From Actinomycetes bacterium (GTDB lineage Bacteria > Actinomycetota > Actinomycetes > Actinomycetales > Dermatophilaceae), in NCBI GenBank assembly GCA_029778715.1, contig JAKOPT010000089.1:212933-276932 (forward strand): a DNA stretch of 64,000 nt, written 5' to 3'. Numbering within the stretch: the first letter of the stretch is position 1; every line of letters starts with the position of its first letter. A program made the translations under genes and the position numbers. The notes beneath the pieces are model-generated. The model was not told where the DNA came from. It saw only the letters and a program-made list of their open reading frames with translations, and made no database searches. Positions 26,615 through 35,764 of the stretch are shown here, piece after piece.

Positions 26615-29122
26615 TCAGAGTTTCTCCAGGGGGGCGAACCGCAGCAACAGCCACTTGACCCCGGTCTCACCGCCGAAATCGACCTGTGCCTGGGCCTTGT
26701 CGGCCTCGCCGCGGGTGTCGATGACGGTGCCCAGTCCGAAGGTGTCGTGGGTGACCCGGTCGCCGCGCACGAGGTGGATGGGCGGGCGGTTGCCCGGCGA
26801 GCGCACCCCCGGTTTGGTGGCCAAGGTCGCGACCGCGGGGCGTTGTCCGCGCCGCCCGTATGCCGCCGACCCGGCATACTCACGCTCCCAGGCGATGAGA
26901 TCGGCCGGGATCTCGTCGAGGAACCGGCTCGCGGGCTGGAACTGGGGGGCGCCCCAGGCGCTGCGGACCTCGGCGCGGGAGACATGGAGGCGTTCGCGGG
27001 CCCGGGTGATACCGACGTAGGCGAGGCGCCGCTCCTCCTGGAGTTCCTTGGGGTCGCCGCCGAGGCTGCGCTGGTGGGGGAAGGTGCCATCCTCCATGCC
27101 GGTGAGGAAGACGACGGGGAACTCCAGACCCTTGGCGGTGTGGAGGGTCATCAAGGTGACGACCCCCTGGTCCTCGGCTGCCGAGGCGCCATCGGGGGCG
27201 GCCGGAATGTCGTCGGCGTCCGCGACGAGGGAGACCTGCTCGAGGAAGTCCTCGAGGCCGGCCACCTCCCCGGTGGTCGCCCGGGTGTCGTCGAATTCGC
27301 GGGCGACGGCGACGAGTTCGGCGAGGTTTTCCAGGCGGGTCTCGTCCTGTGGGTCGTGGCTGGCTCGCAACTCGGCGACATAACCCGAACGGTCGAGGAC
27401 CGCCTCCAGAAGGTCGGCCACCCCGGCGTCCTCGTTGTCGCGGACCCGTCCCAACTCCTCCAGCAGCGCGGTGAACCCCTTGATCGCGGCGATCGACCGG
27501 GTGGCGATGCCCGGGGCGTCCTCGGGTCGGGCCAGGGCGGCGACGAACGAGATGCGTTCGCGGTCGGCGAGGGCGGCGACGACCGCCTCGGCGCGATCGC
27601 CGATGCCGCGTTTGGGCACGTTGAGGATGCGCCGGAGGTTGACCGTGTCTTCGGGGTTGGACAACACCCGCAGGTAGGCGAGGGCATCCTTGACCTCGCG
27701 CCGCTCGTAGAAGCGGGTGCCACCGACCACCTTGTAGGGCAGGCCGACCCGGACGAACACCTCCTCGAGGGCCCGTGACTGCGCATTGGTGCGGTAGAAG
27801 ACGGCGACCTCGCCGGGTCGGACGCAGTGGTCGTCGGTGAGCCGGTCGATGGTGCGCGCCACGAAACTCGCCTCGTCGTGCTCGTTGTCGGCGACGTACC
27901 CGACGATCCGGGCCCCGTCACCGGTGTCGGTCCACAGCCGCTTCGGGCGGCGTCCCTCGTTGCGGGCGATGACCGCGTTGGCCGCGGAGAGAATCGTCTG
28001 GGTGGAGCGGTAGTTGCGTTCGAGCAGGATCGTGCGGGCGTTGGGGTAGTCCTGCTCGAACTCGACGATGTTGCGGATGCTCGCGCCCCGGAAGGCATAG
28101 ATCGACTGGTCGGCATCGCCGACGACGACGAGTTCGGCGGGCGGAACCCGGGGGTGCGCGCCGCTTGCTTCCGGCGCTGCGTTCGCCGGCGCCCGATCCG
28201 GTGCGCCGACCAGTTCACGCACGAGGGCATATTGGGCGTGGTTGGTGTCCTGGTACTCGTCGACAAGGACGTGCCGGAACCGCCGTCGGTAGTGCTCGGC
28301 GACCTCGGGAAACGCCTGGAGCAGGTGGACCGTCGTCATGATGAGGTCGTCGAAGTCGAGGGCGTTGGCCTGCCGCAACCGCCGCTGGTACGCGGCATAC
28401 GCCTCGGCGAGCACCTGCTGTTGGTGAGTGGCGCTCTCGCCCAGGCCCGCGGCATACGACTCTTCATCGATGAGTTCGTTCTTGAGGTTGCTCACCTGGT
28501 GGGAGAACGAGCGGGGGTTGTAGCGCTTGGGGTCGAGGTCGAGATCGCGCACGACCATGCCCATGAGCCGCTGGGAGTCGGCGGCGTCGTAGATGGAGAA
28601 GGTCGGTTTCATGCCGACCTTGGGGGCTTCGCGGCGCAGGATGCGCACGCACGCGCTGTGGAAGGTCATGACCCACATGGAGCGGGCCCGCGGCCCGACG
28701 AGGGTTTCGACGCGCTCGCGCATCTCGGCGGCGGCCTTGTTGGTGAAGGTGATGGCGAGGACCTGGCCGGGTTGGACGCCGCGGGCGGCGAGCAGGTAGG
28801 CGATCCGGTGCGTGAGGACCCGGGTCTTGCCCGAACCGGCCCCCGCGACGATGAGCAGCGGGCTGCCCTCGTGGAGGACAGCGGCGCGCTGTTCGTCGTT
28901 GAGGCAGACGAGGAGGGCGGCCGGGTCGCGGTGCTCGCCTCCCCAGCCGGTATGCCGCCCGCTCCCCTCCGCGTCGCTCCTCGCGGGCGCGTCGGAGTCG
29001 TCGAGGGCCCAGGCCGGGATGCCCGACGGGCCGACGCCCGCGCTCTCCTCGGATGGGGACCACGCGCTGGGCCCGCCGGCCGGGTCGGGGTCGGCGAACA
29101 GGCCGTCGAAAAGGGTGCTCAT
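26615..29122 (-). CDS. pcrA: ATP-dependent DNA helicase, UvrD/PcrA family
   Basis: A superfamily 1A 3'-5' helicase of 835 aa, used in nucleotide excision repair and removal of stalled complexes. Motif I is [15 protein letters not shown], motif Ia ITFTNKAA, motif [10 protein letters not shown], motif [17 protein letters not shown], motif [15 protein letters not shown], and motif [18 protein letters not shown] and [12 protein letters not shown]. The C-terminus has the PcrA RNAP-interaction-like region ([15 protein letters not shown]). ATG 29122 follows GGTGG by 8 nt; GTG 29134 is the alternative. Confidence 0.96.
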   Translation of the reverse strand: MSTLFDGLFADPDPAGGPSAWSPSEESAGVGPSGIPAWALDDSDAPARSDAEGSGRHTGWGGEHRDPAALLVCLNDEQRAAVLHEGSPLLIVAGAGSGKTRVLTHRIAYLLAARGVQPGQVLAITFTNKAAAEMRERVETLVGPRARSMWVMTFHSACVRILRREAPKVGMKPTFSIYDAADSQRLMGMVVRDLDLDPKRYNPRSFSHQVSNLKNELIDEESYAAGLGESATHQQQVLAEAYAAYQRRLRQANALDFDDLIMTTVHLLQAFPEVAEHYRRRFRHVLVDEYQDTNHAQYALVRELVGAPDRAPANAAPEASGAHPRVPPAELVVVGDADQSIYAFRGASIRNIVEFEQDYPNARTILLERNYRSTQTILSAANAVIARNEGRRPKRLWTDTGDGARIVGYVADNEHDEASFVARTIDRLTDDHCVRPGEVAVFYRTNAQSRALEEVFVRVGLPYKVVGGTRFYERREVKDALAYLRVLSNPEDTVNLRRILNVPKRGIGDRAEAVVAALADRERISFVAALARPEDAPGIATRSIAAIKGFTALLEELGRVRDNEDAGVADLLEAVLDRSGYVAELRASHDPQDETRLENLAELVAVAREFDDTRATTGEVAGLEDFLEQVSLVADADDIPAAPDGASAAEDQGVVTLMTLHTAKGLEFPVVFLTGMEDGTFPHQRSLGGDPKELQEERRLAYVGITRARERLHVSRAEVRSAWGAPQFQPASRFLDEIPADLIAWEREYAGSAAYGRRGQRPAVATLATKPGVRSPGNRPPIHLVRGDRVTHDTFGLGTVIDTRGEADKAQAQVDFGGETGVKWLLLRFAPLEKL

Positions 29123-29152
29123 ATCGGGTTCCACCCTATGTCGCCGCGATCT

Positions 29153-29202
29153 GTTCGCTGCAGCGTCGTGGTCGTCCTGACGACCCCAAGGCTGCAGCGA
29201 AC
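29153..29202. repeat. Hairpin of the GCTGCAGCG family upstream of pcrA
   Basis: Arms GTTCGCTGCAGC (29153-29164) and GCTGCAGCGAAC (29191-29202) pair perfectly. Inner GGTCGT and ACGACC extend the stem, around the loop CCTG. It sits between the pcrA start and the stop of the SRPBCC gene, so it could terminate either strand. The core recurs in the hairpin at 37712-37763. Confidence 0.75.
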
Positions 29203-29207
29203 GCTCC

Positions 29208-29666
29208 TCAGGCAGACAGGGTGTCTTCGATGCGTTGGAGGGTGGCCTCCATGTTGCGCCGGGTCAGGTCGGCCAGGCGCCGCACGAAGAACCGCCCGGG
29301 CCAGGCCTCGGTCGAGATGTCCCAGGTCTCGCGCACGATAGTGCCCTCCTCGGTGGGTTCGAGTTGGTAGCGCCAGGTGCGCCCGGTCGCCACCAGCGTG
29401 ATCGGGAAGGCACCCATGGTGCGCCAGGCGATCCGCCGGTTCTCCTCGAACTCGGTGACGACATTGCGGGTGGAGTAGCCCACGCCCCAGTTCATGTCCA
29501 TCCCGAAGGAGTCCCCAAGGGACAGCCGGCGCGATTCCTTGGACCGGGTCGCGACGACGGTGCCCGAACCGTCGATGTCATGGTGGCGCCCCGGGTCGGC
29601 GAGCAGGTCGAAGATCGCCTCCGCGGGCGCATGGATGAGACGTTGAACGGTCACCTGGTCACTCAT
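29208..29666 (-). CDS. SRPBCC-family (polyketide cyclase/START-like) protein
   Basis: A 152-aa single-domain protein: [29 protein letters not shown] is the standard opening of the SRPBCC fold, followed by [20 protein letters not shown] and a C-terminal long helix. Such proteins bind hydrophobic ligands; many actinobacterial members have no known role. ATG 29666 was chosen because upstream residues are low-complexity. It lies upstream of pcrA on the same strand, but a hairpin separates them. Confidence 0.82.
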   Translation of the reverse strand: MSDQVTVQRLIHAPAEAIFDLLADPGRHHDIDGSGTVVATRSKESRRLSLGDSFGMDMNWGVGYSTRNVVTEFEENRRIAWRTMGAFPITLVATGRTWRYQLEPTEEGTIVRETWDISTEAWPGRFFVRRLADLTRRNMEATLQRIEDTLSA

Positions 29667-29721
29667 GGCCCGCCACCCTACCCGCGGCCGCCGAACCGGA
29701 GCCGCCAACGAGTCCGCGGAC

Positions 29722-30006
29722 TCAATAGCCGTAGCGAGTGGAGGGAAGGCTCGATGCCCACACGAGGAGGAGGACGAAACCACCCACCCCCACGATGATG
29801 ACCGTCAACAGCGGCGCGGCATACCTAAACCACGGCCGTTTGTTCGAGGTGGCCCACGCGATGTTGCGAATCGTCAGATACAACAAGTAGAGGAGGGGCA
29901 TGATGGCCCACGACAAAAAGGCGTTGATCCACATGACACCGACACTGGGTTCCTGGATGACCGTCTTGACGGTCGTCACCGGTGGAGGCGGGGTCGCAAA
30001 ACTCAT
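29722..30006 (-). CDS. Small membrane protein, unknown function
   Basis: A 94-aa protein with a Pro-rich N-terminus (MSFATPPPP) and two hydrophobic segments near residues 25-45 and 60-85, ending in an aromatic tail (STRYGY). I do not recognise its family. Start ATG 30006. It is 45 bp downstream of the next hypothetical gene on the same strand, so they may be co-transcribed. Local base composition is less GC-rich than the flanks. Confidence 0.6.
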   Translation of the reverse strand: MSFATPPPPVTTVKTVIQEPSVGVMWINAFLSWAIMPLLYLLYLTIRNIAWATSNKRPWFRYAAPLLTVIIVGVGGFVLLLVWASSLPSTRYGY

Positions 30007-30051
30007 GAGACGGACGTTCCCTTCTTTGAGAAAACTATGGGATCGCTAGAC

Positions 30052-30762
30052 CTACGTTTTTGTGTGTTGCGCCCAGTTTCGGTAGGCAGCGCGCGACGTT
30101 TGCTCGCCCACACCGGGAACGAACCACCCGAGGCCGCCAACGGACGTGCGATCGGGAACGAAACTCCCGGCGGCGAGTTGTTGGAGTCGATCCCGGCCAT
30201 CGCCGAAGTCGGTGCCCAAACTCAAGCGGGCGCTGGCAACGACTTGGCCCAGCCAGGTGCACCATTCGGTCGTGAAGCGGGGCGCCCCGGACACTTCGAT
30301 GTTGATCAGTCCCCCGTGACCTCGCACGAGGAGAAGCAAGGGGCCAAGTTCTTTGCTCCACCTATCCGGCCGCAGCGCAAACCCTTCGAGCCATTCGAAG
30401 CGCGTGTGCCCGGCGAAGACCTTGCCGGCGCGCCGTTTGCTTGCCCTGCGATGGCTCGCGACCGTCGCACCGAGTGCGATGACAGCGCCGACTCCACCCA
30501 ACGAGCCGTAGGTCGATCCTTGGTCGAACGCCGCGCTCGCGACAATCACCCGCCGGGTCGTGACGAAGAGGCGGCCGCTGTCCATGACAACGAACCCTGG
30601 AACGGAGATGCGAGATAGGTTCGTCCACCAGAGGGACTCTTCGCCCGGCTCCAAGACCGGTCCGGTTTCTTCGTCGACAGTGGGGTACCAGTAAGGATCG
30701 ACCTTCGACCCAAACTCCCGAACCACCCCCAAGCCATTGGGAAAGAGTTGCGCTTCGGACAT
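30052..30762 (-). CDS. Hypothetical soluble protein (PH-like fold possible)
   Basis: A 236-aa protein with no motif I recognise. The central part (DSGRLFVTTRRVIVASAAF ... FEWLEGFALRPDRW ... LLLVRGHGGLINIEVSG) has the alternating strand pattern of membrane-associated PH-like domains, but this is only a resemblance. Trp and Phe are frequent. Start ATG 30762. A TTGACA-like -35 sequence lies at 30818-30813 on the minus strand with no good -10. With the small membrane protein downstream it forms a two-gene unit of lower GC, possibly accessory. Confidence 0.55.
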   Translation of the reverse strand: MSEAQLFPNGLGVVREFGSKVDPYWYPTVDEETGPVLEPGEESLWWTNLSRISVPGFVVMDSGRLFVTTRRVIVASAAFDQGSTYGSLGGVGAVIALGATVASHRRASKRRAGKVFAGHTRFEWLEGFALRPDRWSKELGPLLLLVRGHGGLINIEVSGAPRFTTEWCTWLGQVVASARLSLGTDFGDGRDRLQQLAAGSFVPDRTSVGGLGWFVPGVGEQTSRAAYRNWAQHTKT

Positions 30763-30961
30763 ACTTGTCCACCCGTCTCGAATGATCTGACCCTTTTGGA
30801 GTTAGGGGCACATGTCAAATAGTAGGAAATCGACGACTATGGCGTAGTCCCCATTTCCGGGGACACCTGTGAGAGGAGCCAGAAGATTCGGCTGGTCCAC
30901 TGACACCCCCGGCCATCATTGGGTGGTCGCGCGCGGTGGGCGGGCGGCATACGCTTCGGGG

Positions 30962-31939
30962 ATGGCGCGCAAGGGTGAGTTCGGGGAGCCGGTGATCCTC
31001 GACGTTGCCGGGTACGACGTGCGGATCACCAACCCAGACCGGCCGTACTTCTCGGCGCGCGGCGAGACCAAACTCGACCTGTCCCGCTACTACCTCGCGG
31101 TCGGCCCGGGCATCGTCACCGCGTTGCGCGAGCGACCGTGCATGCTGCACCGCTTCCCCGACGGCGTCGACGGCCCCAAGGTCCACCAGAAGCGCCTCCC
31201 CCGCGGCGCACCGCCCTGGGTCGAGACGGTCCGGCTGCACTTCCCCCGCTACGGCCTGCACGCCGACGAACTGTGCGTCACCAAACTCGCCGACGTCCTC
31301 TGGGCGGTCCAGATGAGCACCGTCGAGTTCCACCCGTGGAACTCCCGGCGCGCCGACACCGAACGCCCCGACGAGTGGCGCATCGACCTCGACCCCATGC
31401 CCGAGGCCTCGTATGCCGCGGTCCGCCGCGCCGCGCACGTCTCCCGGGAGGTGTTGGCCGAGTTGGGCGCGTCCGGGTGGCCGAAAACCAGCGGGGGGCG
31501 CGGGCTCCACATCTATGTGCGGATCGCGCCCGACCACGAGTTCGGGCAGCTGCGCCGGGCCGCGCTCGCCTTTGCCCGCGAGGTCGAGCGGCGCCTGCCC
31601 GACGACGTGACGACGACCTGGTGGCGCCGCGACCGGCGCCCAGACGCCATCTTCGTCGACTACAACCAGAATGCTCGCGACCACACGATCGCCGCAGCCT
31701 ATTCGGTGCGCGGCACCCCGGAAGGGCAGGTGTCGGCGCCCCTGCGGTGGGACGAGATCGACGACGCCGAGCCCGGTGATTTCACCATCGCCACGATGCC
31801 GGCGCGGTATGCCGCCCTCGGCGACCTGCACGCCGGCATCGACGAGGCGGTCTTCGACATCGCCCCCCTGCTGGAATGGGCCGAGCGCGACGAGGCCGCC
31901 GGCAACGCGGCACCCCCCGAGCGCTCTGGCCCACAATGA
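30962..31939 (+). CDS. LigD-type polymerase/primase domain protein
   Basis: A 325-aa stand-alone archaeo-eukaryotic primase (PolDom) as found in bacterial NHEJ ligase D. The metal-binding pair is in WRIDLDPM, with ADELCVTKLADVLWAVQ, KTSGGRGLHIYV and FVDYNQNARDHTIAAAYSVR completing the active site and template/nucleotide pocket. It has no ligase or nuclease domain and no ku gene lies in the window, so it may work with a separate LigD/Ku system or in another repair path. ATG 30962 gives the usual N-terminus. Its stop overlaps the next gene's ATG. Confidence 0.9.
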   Translation: MARKGEFGEPVILDVAGYDVRITNPDRPYFSARGETKLDLSRYYLAVGPGIVTALRERPCMLHRFPDGVDGPKVHQKRLPRGAPPWVETVRLHFPRYGLHADELCVTKLADVLWAVQMSTVEFHPWNSRRADTERPDEWRIDLDPMPEASYAAVRRAAHVSREVLAELGASGWPKTSGGRGLHIYVRIAPDHEFGQLRRAALAFAREVERRLPDDVTTTWWRRDRRPDAIFVDYNQNARDHTIAAAYSVRGTPEGQVSAPLRWDEIDDAEPGDFTIATMPARYAALGDLHAGIDEAVFDIAPLLEWAERDEAAGNAAPPERSGPQ

Positions 31940-33165
31940 GGGACATGACCACCCGAGGCGACGGCACCGACGACACCGCGCGCGACCTCGGCGTCCGGGG
32001 CGCGAGGGAGTCAGCCGCCGTTCGAGGGACCGGTTGGCCACGCACCGACCGTTGGGGAGTCCTCACCGCCGTGACCCTCTTCGTGGTGCAGAAGGCCGTG
32101 TTCCTCACCCTCCTTGCGCGGTCGTCGCCCATGGACTTCTCCTCGGCCCTGACTCGTTGGGATGCCCAGCATTTCCTCGGCATCGTCACCGAGGGGTATC
32201 GCGTCCCGTCGGCCGAGCAGCCCTATTCCAATCTCGCTTTCTTCCCGCTGCTCCCCATGAGCGCGCGCCTACTGTCGTGGGTCACCCACCTCCCCCCCAG
32301 GTTCGTCCTCATCGTCCTCGCCTGGGCTGGGTCCCTGGCCGCCGTGTGGGGCATTCACCGCTTCGTTGCAGCGGAGTTCGGCGACAAGGCAGCGGTGGCG
32401 ACGGTGCTCTTGTGGGGCGCAGCCCCACACGCTCTGGTCCAGGTGTTTGCCTATACCGAAGGGGTTTTCACGGCCACCGTCGCCTGGACGCTGTACTTCG
32501 TGCGCTCCCGGCGGTGGACGGCCGCCGCGGTGCCGGCCTCGGCGGCCTGCCTGACCCGCCCCTCCAGCTCGGTCTTGCTCGTCACATTGGCCGGGGTCGC
32601 GCTCGGACGACAGTGGCAACTACGACGCCGCCGGGCCCCGATGCGGCAGGAGGTGCCGGGCCTGATGCTCATGCTCGCCGCGCCCGCTGCCTGTTTCGGT
32701 GCGGTAATCGCCTATGCGGGCTATCGCACTGGGGACCCGATGGGGTACTTCGCCATCCAGCGACGATGGGGCTCCGTTCTCGGCTCGCCCTGGGGAACGT
32801 GGGAGGAGATACGGCCCTACCTCCTGTCCGCCGATCCCGCAATGACCCCCTACACCCGCGATATCGGTGTTGCGCTCGCGCTGGGTTTGGTCTTGATCCT
32901 GCTTCTCTGCCTCTGGGCCCTGTGGCAGCGGCGGCTGCGTGCCGGCGCCCTGTTCTCGGCCTTGGTCTTCGTGCTGACGATCTCGACTCTTGGCTACCCG
33001 CAGGCCAAGGCCAGGTTCCTGCTCCCGGCCTTCCCCATGTGGATGCTCCCCGGCCGGTGGATTGCCCGGCTGCCCGGCTGGTTCATGCTGCTCGTGCTCG
33101 CAGCCCTCACGACGGTGTCCGTCAAACTCGACTTGGTCATTGCGCTAGGGCGTTGGAGCCCGTAG
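31936..33165 (+). CDS. PIG-V-like polytopic mannosyltransferase-type membrane protein
   Basis: A protein of about 409 aa with eight or more membrane segments. The first extracytoplasmic loop has LTRWDAQHFLGIVTEGY followed by YSNLAFFPLLPM, matching the WD/H-x-P-L pattern of PIG-V GT-C enzymes that use polyprenyl-phosphate-mannose. The acceptor is unknown. ATG 31936 overlaps the primase gene's stop (ATGA), with ATG 31945 as an alternative. It is convergent with purN. Confidence 0.78.
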   Translation: MRDMTTRGDGTDDTARDLGVRGARESAAVRGTGWPRTDRWGVLTAVTLFVVQKAVFLTLLARSSPMDFSSALTRWDAQHFLGIVTEGYRVPSAEQPYSNLAFFPLLPMSARLLSWVTHLPPRFVLIVLAWAGSLAAVWGIHRFVAAEFGDKAAVATVLLWGAAPHALVQVFAYTEGVFTATVAWTLYFVRSRRWTAAAVPASAACLTRPSSSVLLVTLAGVALGRQWQLRRRRAPMRQEVPGLMLMLAAPAACFGAVIAYAGYRTGDPMGYFAIQRRWGSVLGSPWGTWEEIRPYLLSADPAMTPYTRDIGVALALGLVLILLLCLWALWQRRLRAGALFSALVFVLTISTLGYPQAKARFLLPAFPMWMLPGRWIARLPGWFMLLVLAALTTVSVKLDLVIALGRWSP

Positions 33166-33254
33166 CGACCAACCCCTCCGTACTCCCTTTTCCCGCCTGA
33201 ACCATCCAACGCGCACTTCGCCGAGGAACAGTCGGGGGGTGAAGTGACCGTTTC

Positions 33255-33863
33255 CTAGGCGAAGGTCCCGCCCGAGTGCTCGGCGAAGGTCCCGCCCGAG
33301 GCCGCCGCCTCCCGGGCCAGGTCAGAGACGACCTGGAGGAGCATCGCGCGTTCGGCGACCTTGATCCGCTCGTGCAGGGAGTCCTCGTCGTCCTCAGGCC
33401 ACACCGCAATGGCGCGCTGCGCGATGATCGGCCCGGTGTCCACCCCGGCATCGACCCAGTGGCAGGTCGTCCCGGTGACCTTGACGCCGTGCGCGAGCGC
33501 ATCCCGAACCCCGTGCGCCCCCGGGAAACTCGGCAACAGCGCCGGGTGCGTGTTGATCACCGGCGCGCCGGCCAGCACCTCCGGGCCCAGGATCCTCATG
33601 AACCCCGCCGACACCACGAGGTCCGGGGCGAAGCCGGCCAGAGCGGCGGCGAGCCCACGATCCCAGGCGCCGCGGTCGGCATACGACGCCACCGCTTCGA
33701 CGAAGACCGGTATGCCGGCCGCGCGCGCCCGATCCAGGCCAACGCACTCGCGGTCCGCGCCCACGGCGAGGATCCGGACCGGCGAGTCCGCCGCCGTGAA
33801 TCCGTCGATGAGGGCCTGGAGCAGGGTGCCCGAGCCGGAGACCAGGACGACGATGCCGAACAT
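33255..33863 (-). CDS. purN: Phosphoribosylglycinamide formyltransferase
   Basis: A 202-aa enzyme of purine synthesis that transfers formyl from 10-formyl-THF to GAR. It shows VLVSGSGTLLQALID, FMRILGPEVL, the catalytic Asn-His pair in VINTHPALLPSFPGAHG, and the Asp in VTGTTCHWVDAGVDTGPII. The C-terminus ends with SGGTFAEHSGGTFA, the result of a 24-bp tandem duplication. purH, its common downstream partner, is absent; a PIG-V-like gene converges on it instead. Confidence 0.96.
   Translation of the reverse strand: MFGIVVLVSGSGTLLQALIDGFTAADSPVRILAVGADRECVGLDRARAAGIPVFVEAVASYADRGAWDRGLAAALAGFAPDLVVSAGFMRILGPEVLAGAPVINTHPALLPSFPGAHGVRDALAHGVKVTGTTCHWVDAGVDTGPIIAQRAIAVWPEDDEDSLHERIKVAERAMLLQVVSDLAREAAASGGTFAEHSGGTFA
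33258..33300. repeat. 24-bp tandem duplication at the 3' end of purN
   Basis: The 19-bp sequence GGCGAAGGTCCCGCCCGAG occurs at 33258-33276 and 33282-33300 with a 5-bp spacer, so the period is 24 bp. It adds eight residues to the C-terminus of PurN without breaking the frame. Confidence 0.9.
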
Positions 33864-33873
33864 GTCCCGCAGG

Positions 33874-34749
33874 CTACCGGGCGGTCGCCTCCGGATCGGC
33901 GCGGAGCCCGTCCGTGGCCTGCCACAACTCGATCGTCTGGACGACCCAGAACACGGCGAACGCCGCGATCACCGCCACCTCGACCCAGAAGGTGCCGTGC
34001 TGCCATGACCCGAGCCAGGTGACCAGGGCCAATGCGGCAACCACCACGACGGTGACGACCGTCAGGGCGAGATAGCGGTTGGCCAGGTCGGTCCGCTGCG
34101 GCCGGTCTCGGCCATCGCGGTCCGCGCTCACCCGGGCCAAGGACAGCGCGTTGACGCTCATGACGGCGAGCAGGAGGAGGAAGAGCGGGACGGCGGCCAG
34201 ATAGTGACCCCAGCGAGCGAAAAAGGCGGGCGCCGCGACGAAGAGCAGCACCCCAGCCGCGACCAGGGCGGCCCCCATCGCCAACCCGGCCCGCTGCGCC
34301 CGGGTGGGCCGGCCCCTCCCCTCGCCGCGCGCCAGCACCCACGCGGCCCCGAGGCCGATGACCGCCACGACGAGCAACGCACCGACGTTGTTGACGACCT
34401 CGGCCCGCCCATCAGCCGCAGGCGGCCAGGGCGTTGACTGGCACTCGTGCGGGTCGGTGATCGGCACGAACGCGACGACCGGAGCCAAGGCGCCGGCGAC
34501 GTTCAGCAGGACATCCTCGAGATCGGTGTTGCCCTTGAGCACAATCAAACACACGCCCACCGCGACGAGGGTGCCGACGAACACCCCCCGCACCGGCGTC
34601 CAGTAGTACGAACTGATCGACGTCCGCCAGCACCCCCCGCCCGCGGCCACGATCTCGAGGACGACCGACACCGCGAGGAGGAGCACGAGCGCGACGAGGA
34701 GCAGCCGCAGGTAGCGGTAGGTCTTGAGAGCGTACCCGCCGTCCCCCAT
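33874..34749 (-). CDS. Polytopic membrane protein, unknown function
   Basis: A 291-aa protein with about eight hydrophobic segments. A Cys-containing extracytoplasmic loop (GGGCWRTSISSYYWTPVRG) and DPHECQSTPWPP may form a disulfide. I do not recognise a named family with confidence. ATG 34749 was chosen because GGAGG lies 7 nt upstream. Ten bp separate its stop from the purN start on the same strand, so it may be the first gene of a two-gene unit with purN. Two copies of the GACCAATAGGTGG element lie in its upstream region. Confidence 0.7.
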   Translation of the reverse strand: MGDGGYALKTYRYLRLLLVALVLLLAVSVVLEIVAAGGGCWRTSISSYYWTPVRGVFVGTLVAVGVCLIVLKGNTDLEDVLLNVAGALAPVVAFVPITDPHECQSTPWPPAADGRAEVVNNVGALLVVAVIGLGAAWVLARGEGRGRPTRAQRAGLAMGAALVAAGVLLFVAAPAFFARWGHYLAAVPLFLLLLAVMSVNALSLARVSADRDGRDRPQRTDLANRYLALTVVTVVVVAALALVTWLGSWQHGTFWVEVAVIAAFAVFWVVQTIELWQATDGLRADPEATAR

Positions 34750-34802
34750 CGGGGCACCTCCCATCTGCTCCGCTCTCTCCAGCGCCCATCGTCGCGTACA
34801 CA

Positions 34803-34869
34803 TTCGACCAATAGGTGGATTGTGCACACCGGCGATGTCAACAATCCACCTATTGGTCGGTTGTTGACA
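34803..34869. repeat. GACCAATAGGTGG palindromic element: full copy and partial copy, opposite orientation
   Basis: A 34-nt full element at 34836-34869 has outer arms TGTCAACAA and TTGTTGACA around a reversed core CCACCTATTGGTCG. A partial copy in the other orientation (CGACCAATAGGTGGATTGTG) starts at 34805. Both lie between the divergent membrane-protein and PIG-L genes, in the promoter area. Confidence 0.85.
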
Positions 34870-34954
34870 CCCCTACTCCCAGCAGGCTGCCCACCCACCG
34901 CCCACCAGCAGCCAACCGGAACGCACGCCTGCCGCTCACCCTCACCCCGGGCGC

Positions 34955-34991
34955 GGTATGCCGCAACGACCGGCCGGCACGGCGGCATACC
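34955..34991. repeat. Inverted pair of the GTATGCC octamer upstream of a PIG-L gene
   Basis: GGTATGCCGC at 34955-34964 and GCGGCATACC at 34982-34991 form a 10-bp inverted repeat with a 17-nt loop, ending 9 bp before the ATG at 35001. It could fold over the translation start region. Confidence 0.7.
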
Positions 34992-35000
34992 CTTGCGCGC

Positions 35001-35732
35001 ATGGCCACCCCCCGACCCGACCACGGCATCGAGCGCATCCTCGCCGTCATGGCCCACCCCAACGACGCGGACTTCGGCGCCGGCGGGACCCTCGCGACCT
35101 GGACCCGGGCCGGGATCGACGTCACCCTCTTGTGCCTCACCCGCGGCGAACAGGGCGCCCGCCCCGATGCCGACATCGCCGCCATCCCCGCCCTGCGCGA
35201 GGCCGAGCAGCGGGCCGCGAGCGCCGCCCTCGGCGTCCACGACGTGCGTTTCCTCGACGGGGTGCGCGACGGGTGGGTCGCCCCCACCCAAGACCTGGTC
35301 CGCGAAATCGTCCGGGTCATCCGCGACGTGCGCCCGCAGCGGGTGCTCGCTCAGAGCCCGGAGCGCATCTACGACCGCATCCAGGCCAGCCACCCAGACC
35401 ATCTCGCGGCCGGCGAAGCGACCGTGCGAGCCTGCTACCCAGCCGCCGAGAACCCGTTCGCCTGGCCCGAGCTGCACGACGACGAGGGGCTGCCCTTCTG
35501 GCATGTCGGCGAGATCTGGCTCATGGCTCACCCCACCCCCGACCATGTCGTCGACATCACCGACGTCTTCGACGCCAAGGTCGCGGCCCTGCGCGCGCAC
35601 GCGTCCCAGACGGCGCATCGCGGCGAGGAACTCCCGGTGTTTCTCCGCGCGATGGGCACGCGGCTCGGCGCCCTCCTCGGGCTGCCCGAGGGGCGCCTCG
35701 GCGAGGGGTTCAAGGTGGTCCCGCTCAACTGA
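35001..35732 (+). CDS. PIG-L/LmbE-family protein with an altered metal-site motif
   Basis: A 243-aa PIG-L deacetylase-like protein: LAVMAHPNDADFGAGGTLATW near residue 16, TRGEQG, RFLDGVRDGW, and the C-terminal ligand region ASHPDHLAAGE. The usual motif is AHPDD; here the first Asp, the general base in MshB/Mca-type enzymes, is Asn (codon AAC). The zinc-ligand His and second Asp are kept. Family members deacetylate GlcNAc-type substrates, including mycothiol precursors. Activity may be reduced or changed. Start ATG 35001; qor follows 32 bp downstream. Confidence 0.85.
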   Translation: MATPRPDHGIERILAVMAHPNDADFGAGGTLATWTRAGIDVTLLCLTRGEQGARPDADIAAIPALREAEQRAASAALGVHDVRFLDGVRDGWVAPTQDLVREIVRVIRDVRPQRVLAQSPERIYDRIQASHPDHLAAGEATVRACYPAAENPFAWPELHDDEGLPFWHVGEIWLMAHPTPDHVVDITDVFDAKVAALRAHASQTAHRGEELPVFLRAMGTRLGALLGLPEGRLGEGFKVVPLN

Positions 35733-35764
35733 GGCGGCCCCGCGGCATACGGCATGATCGGGCC

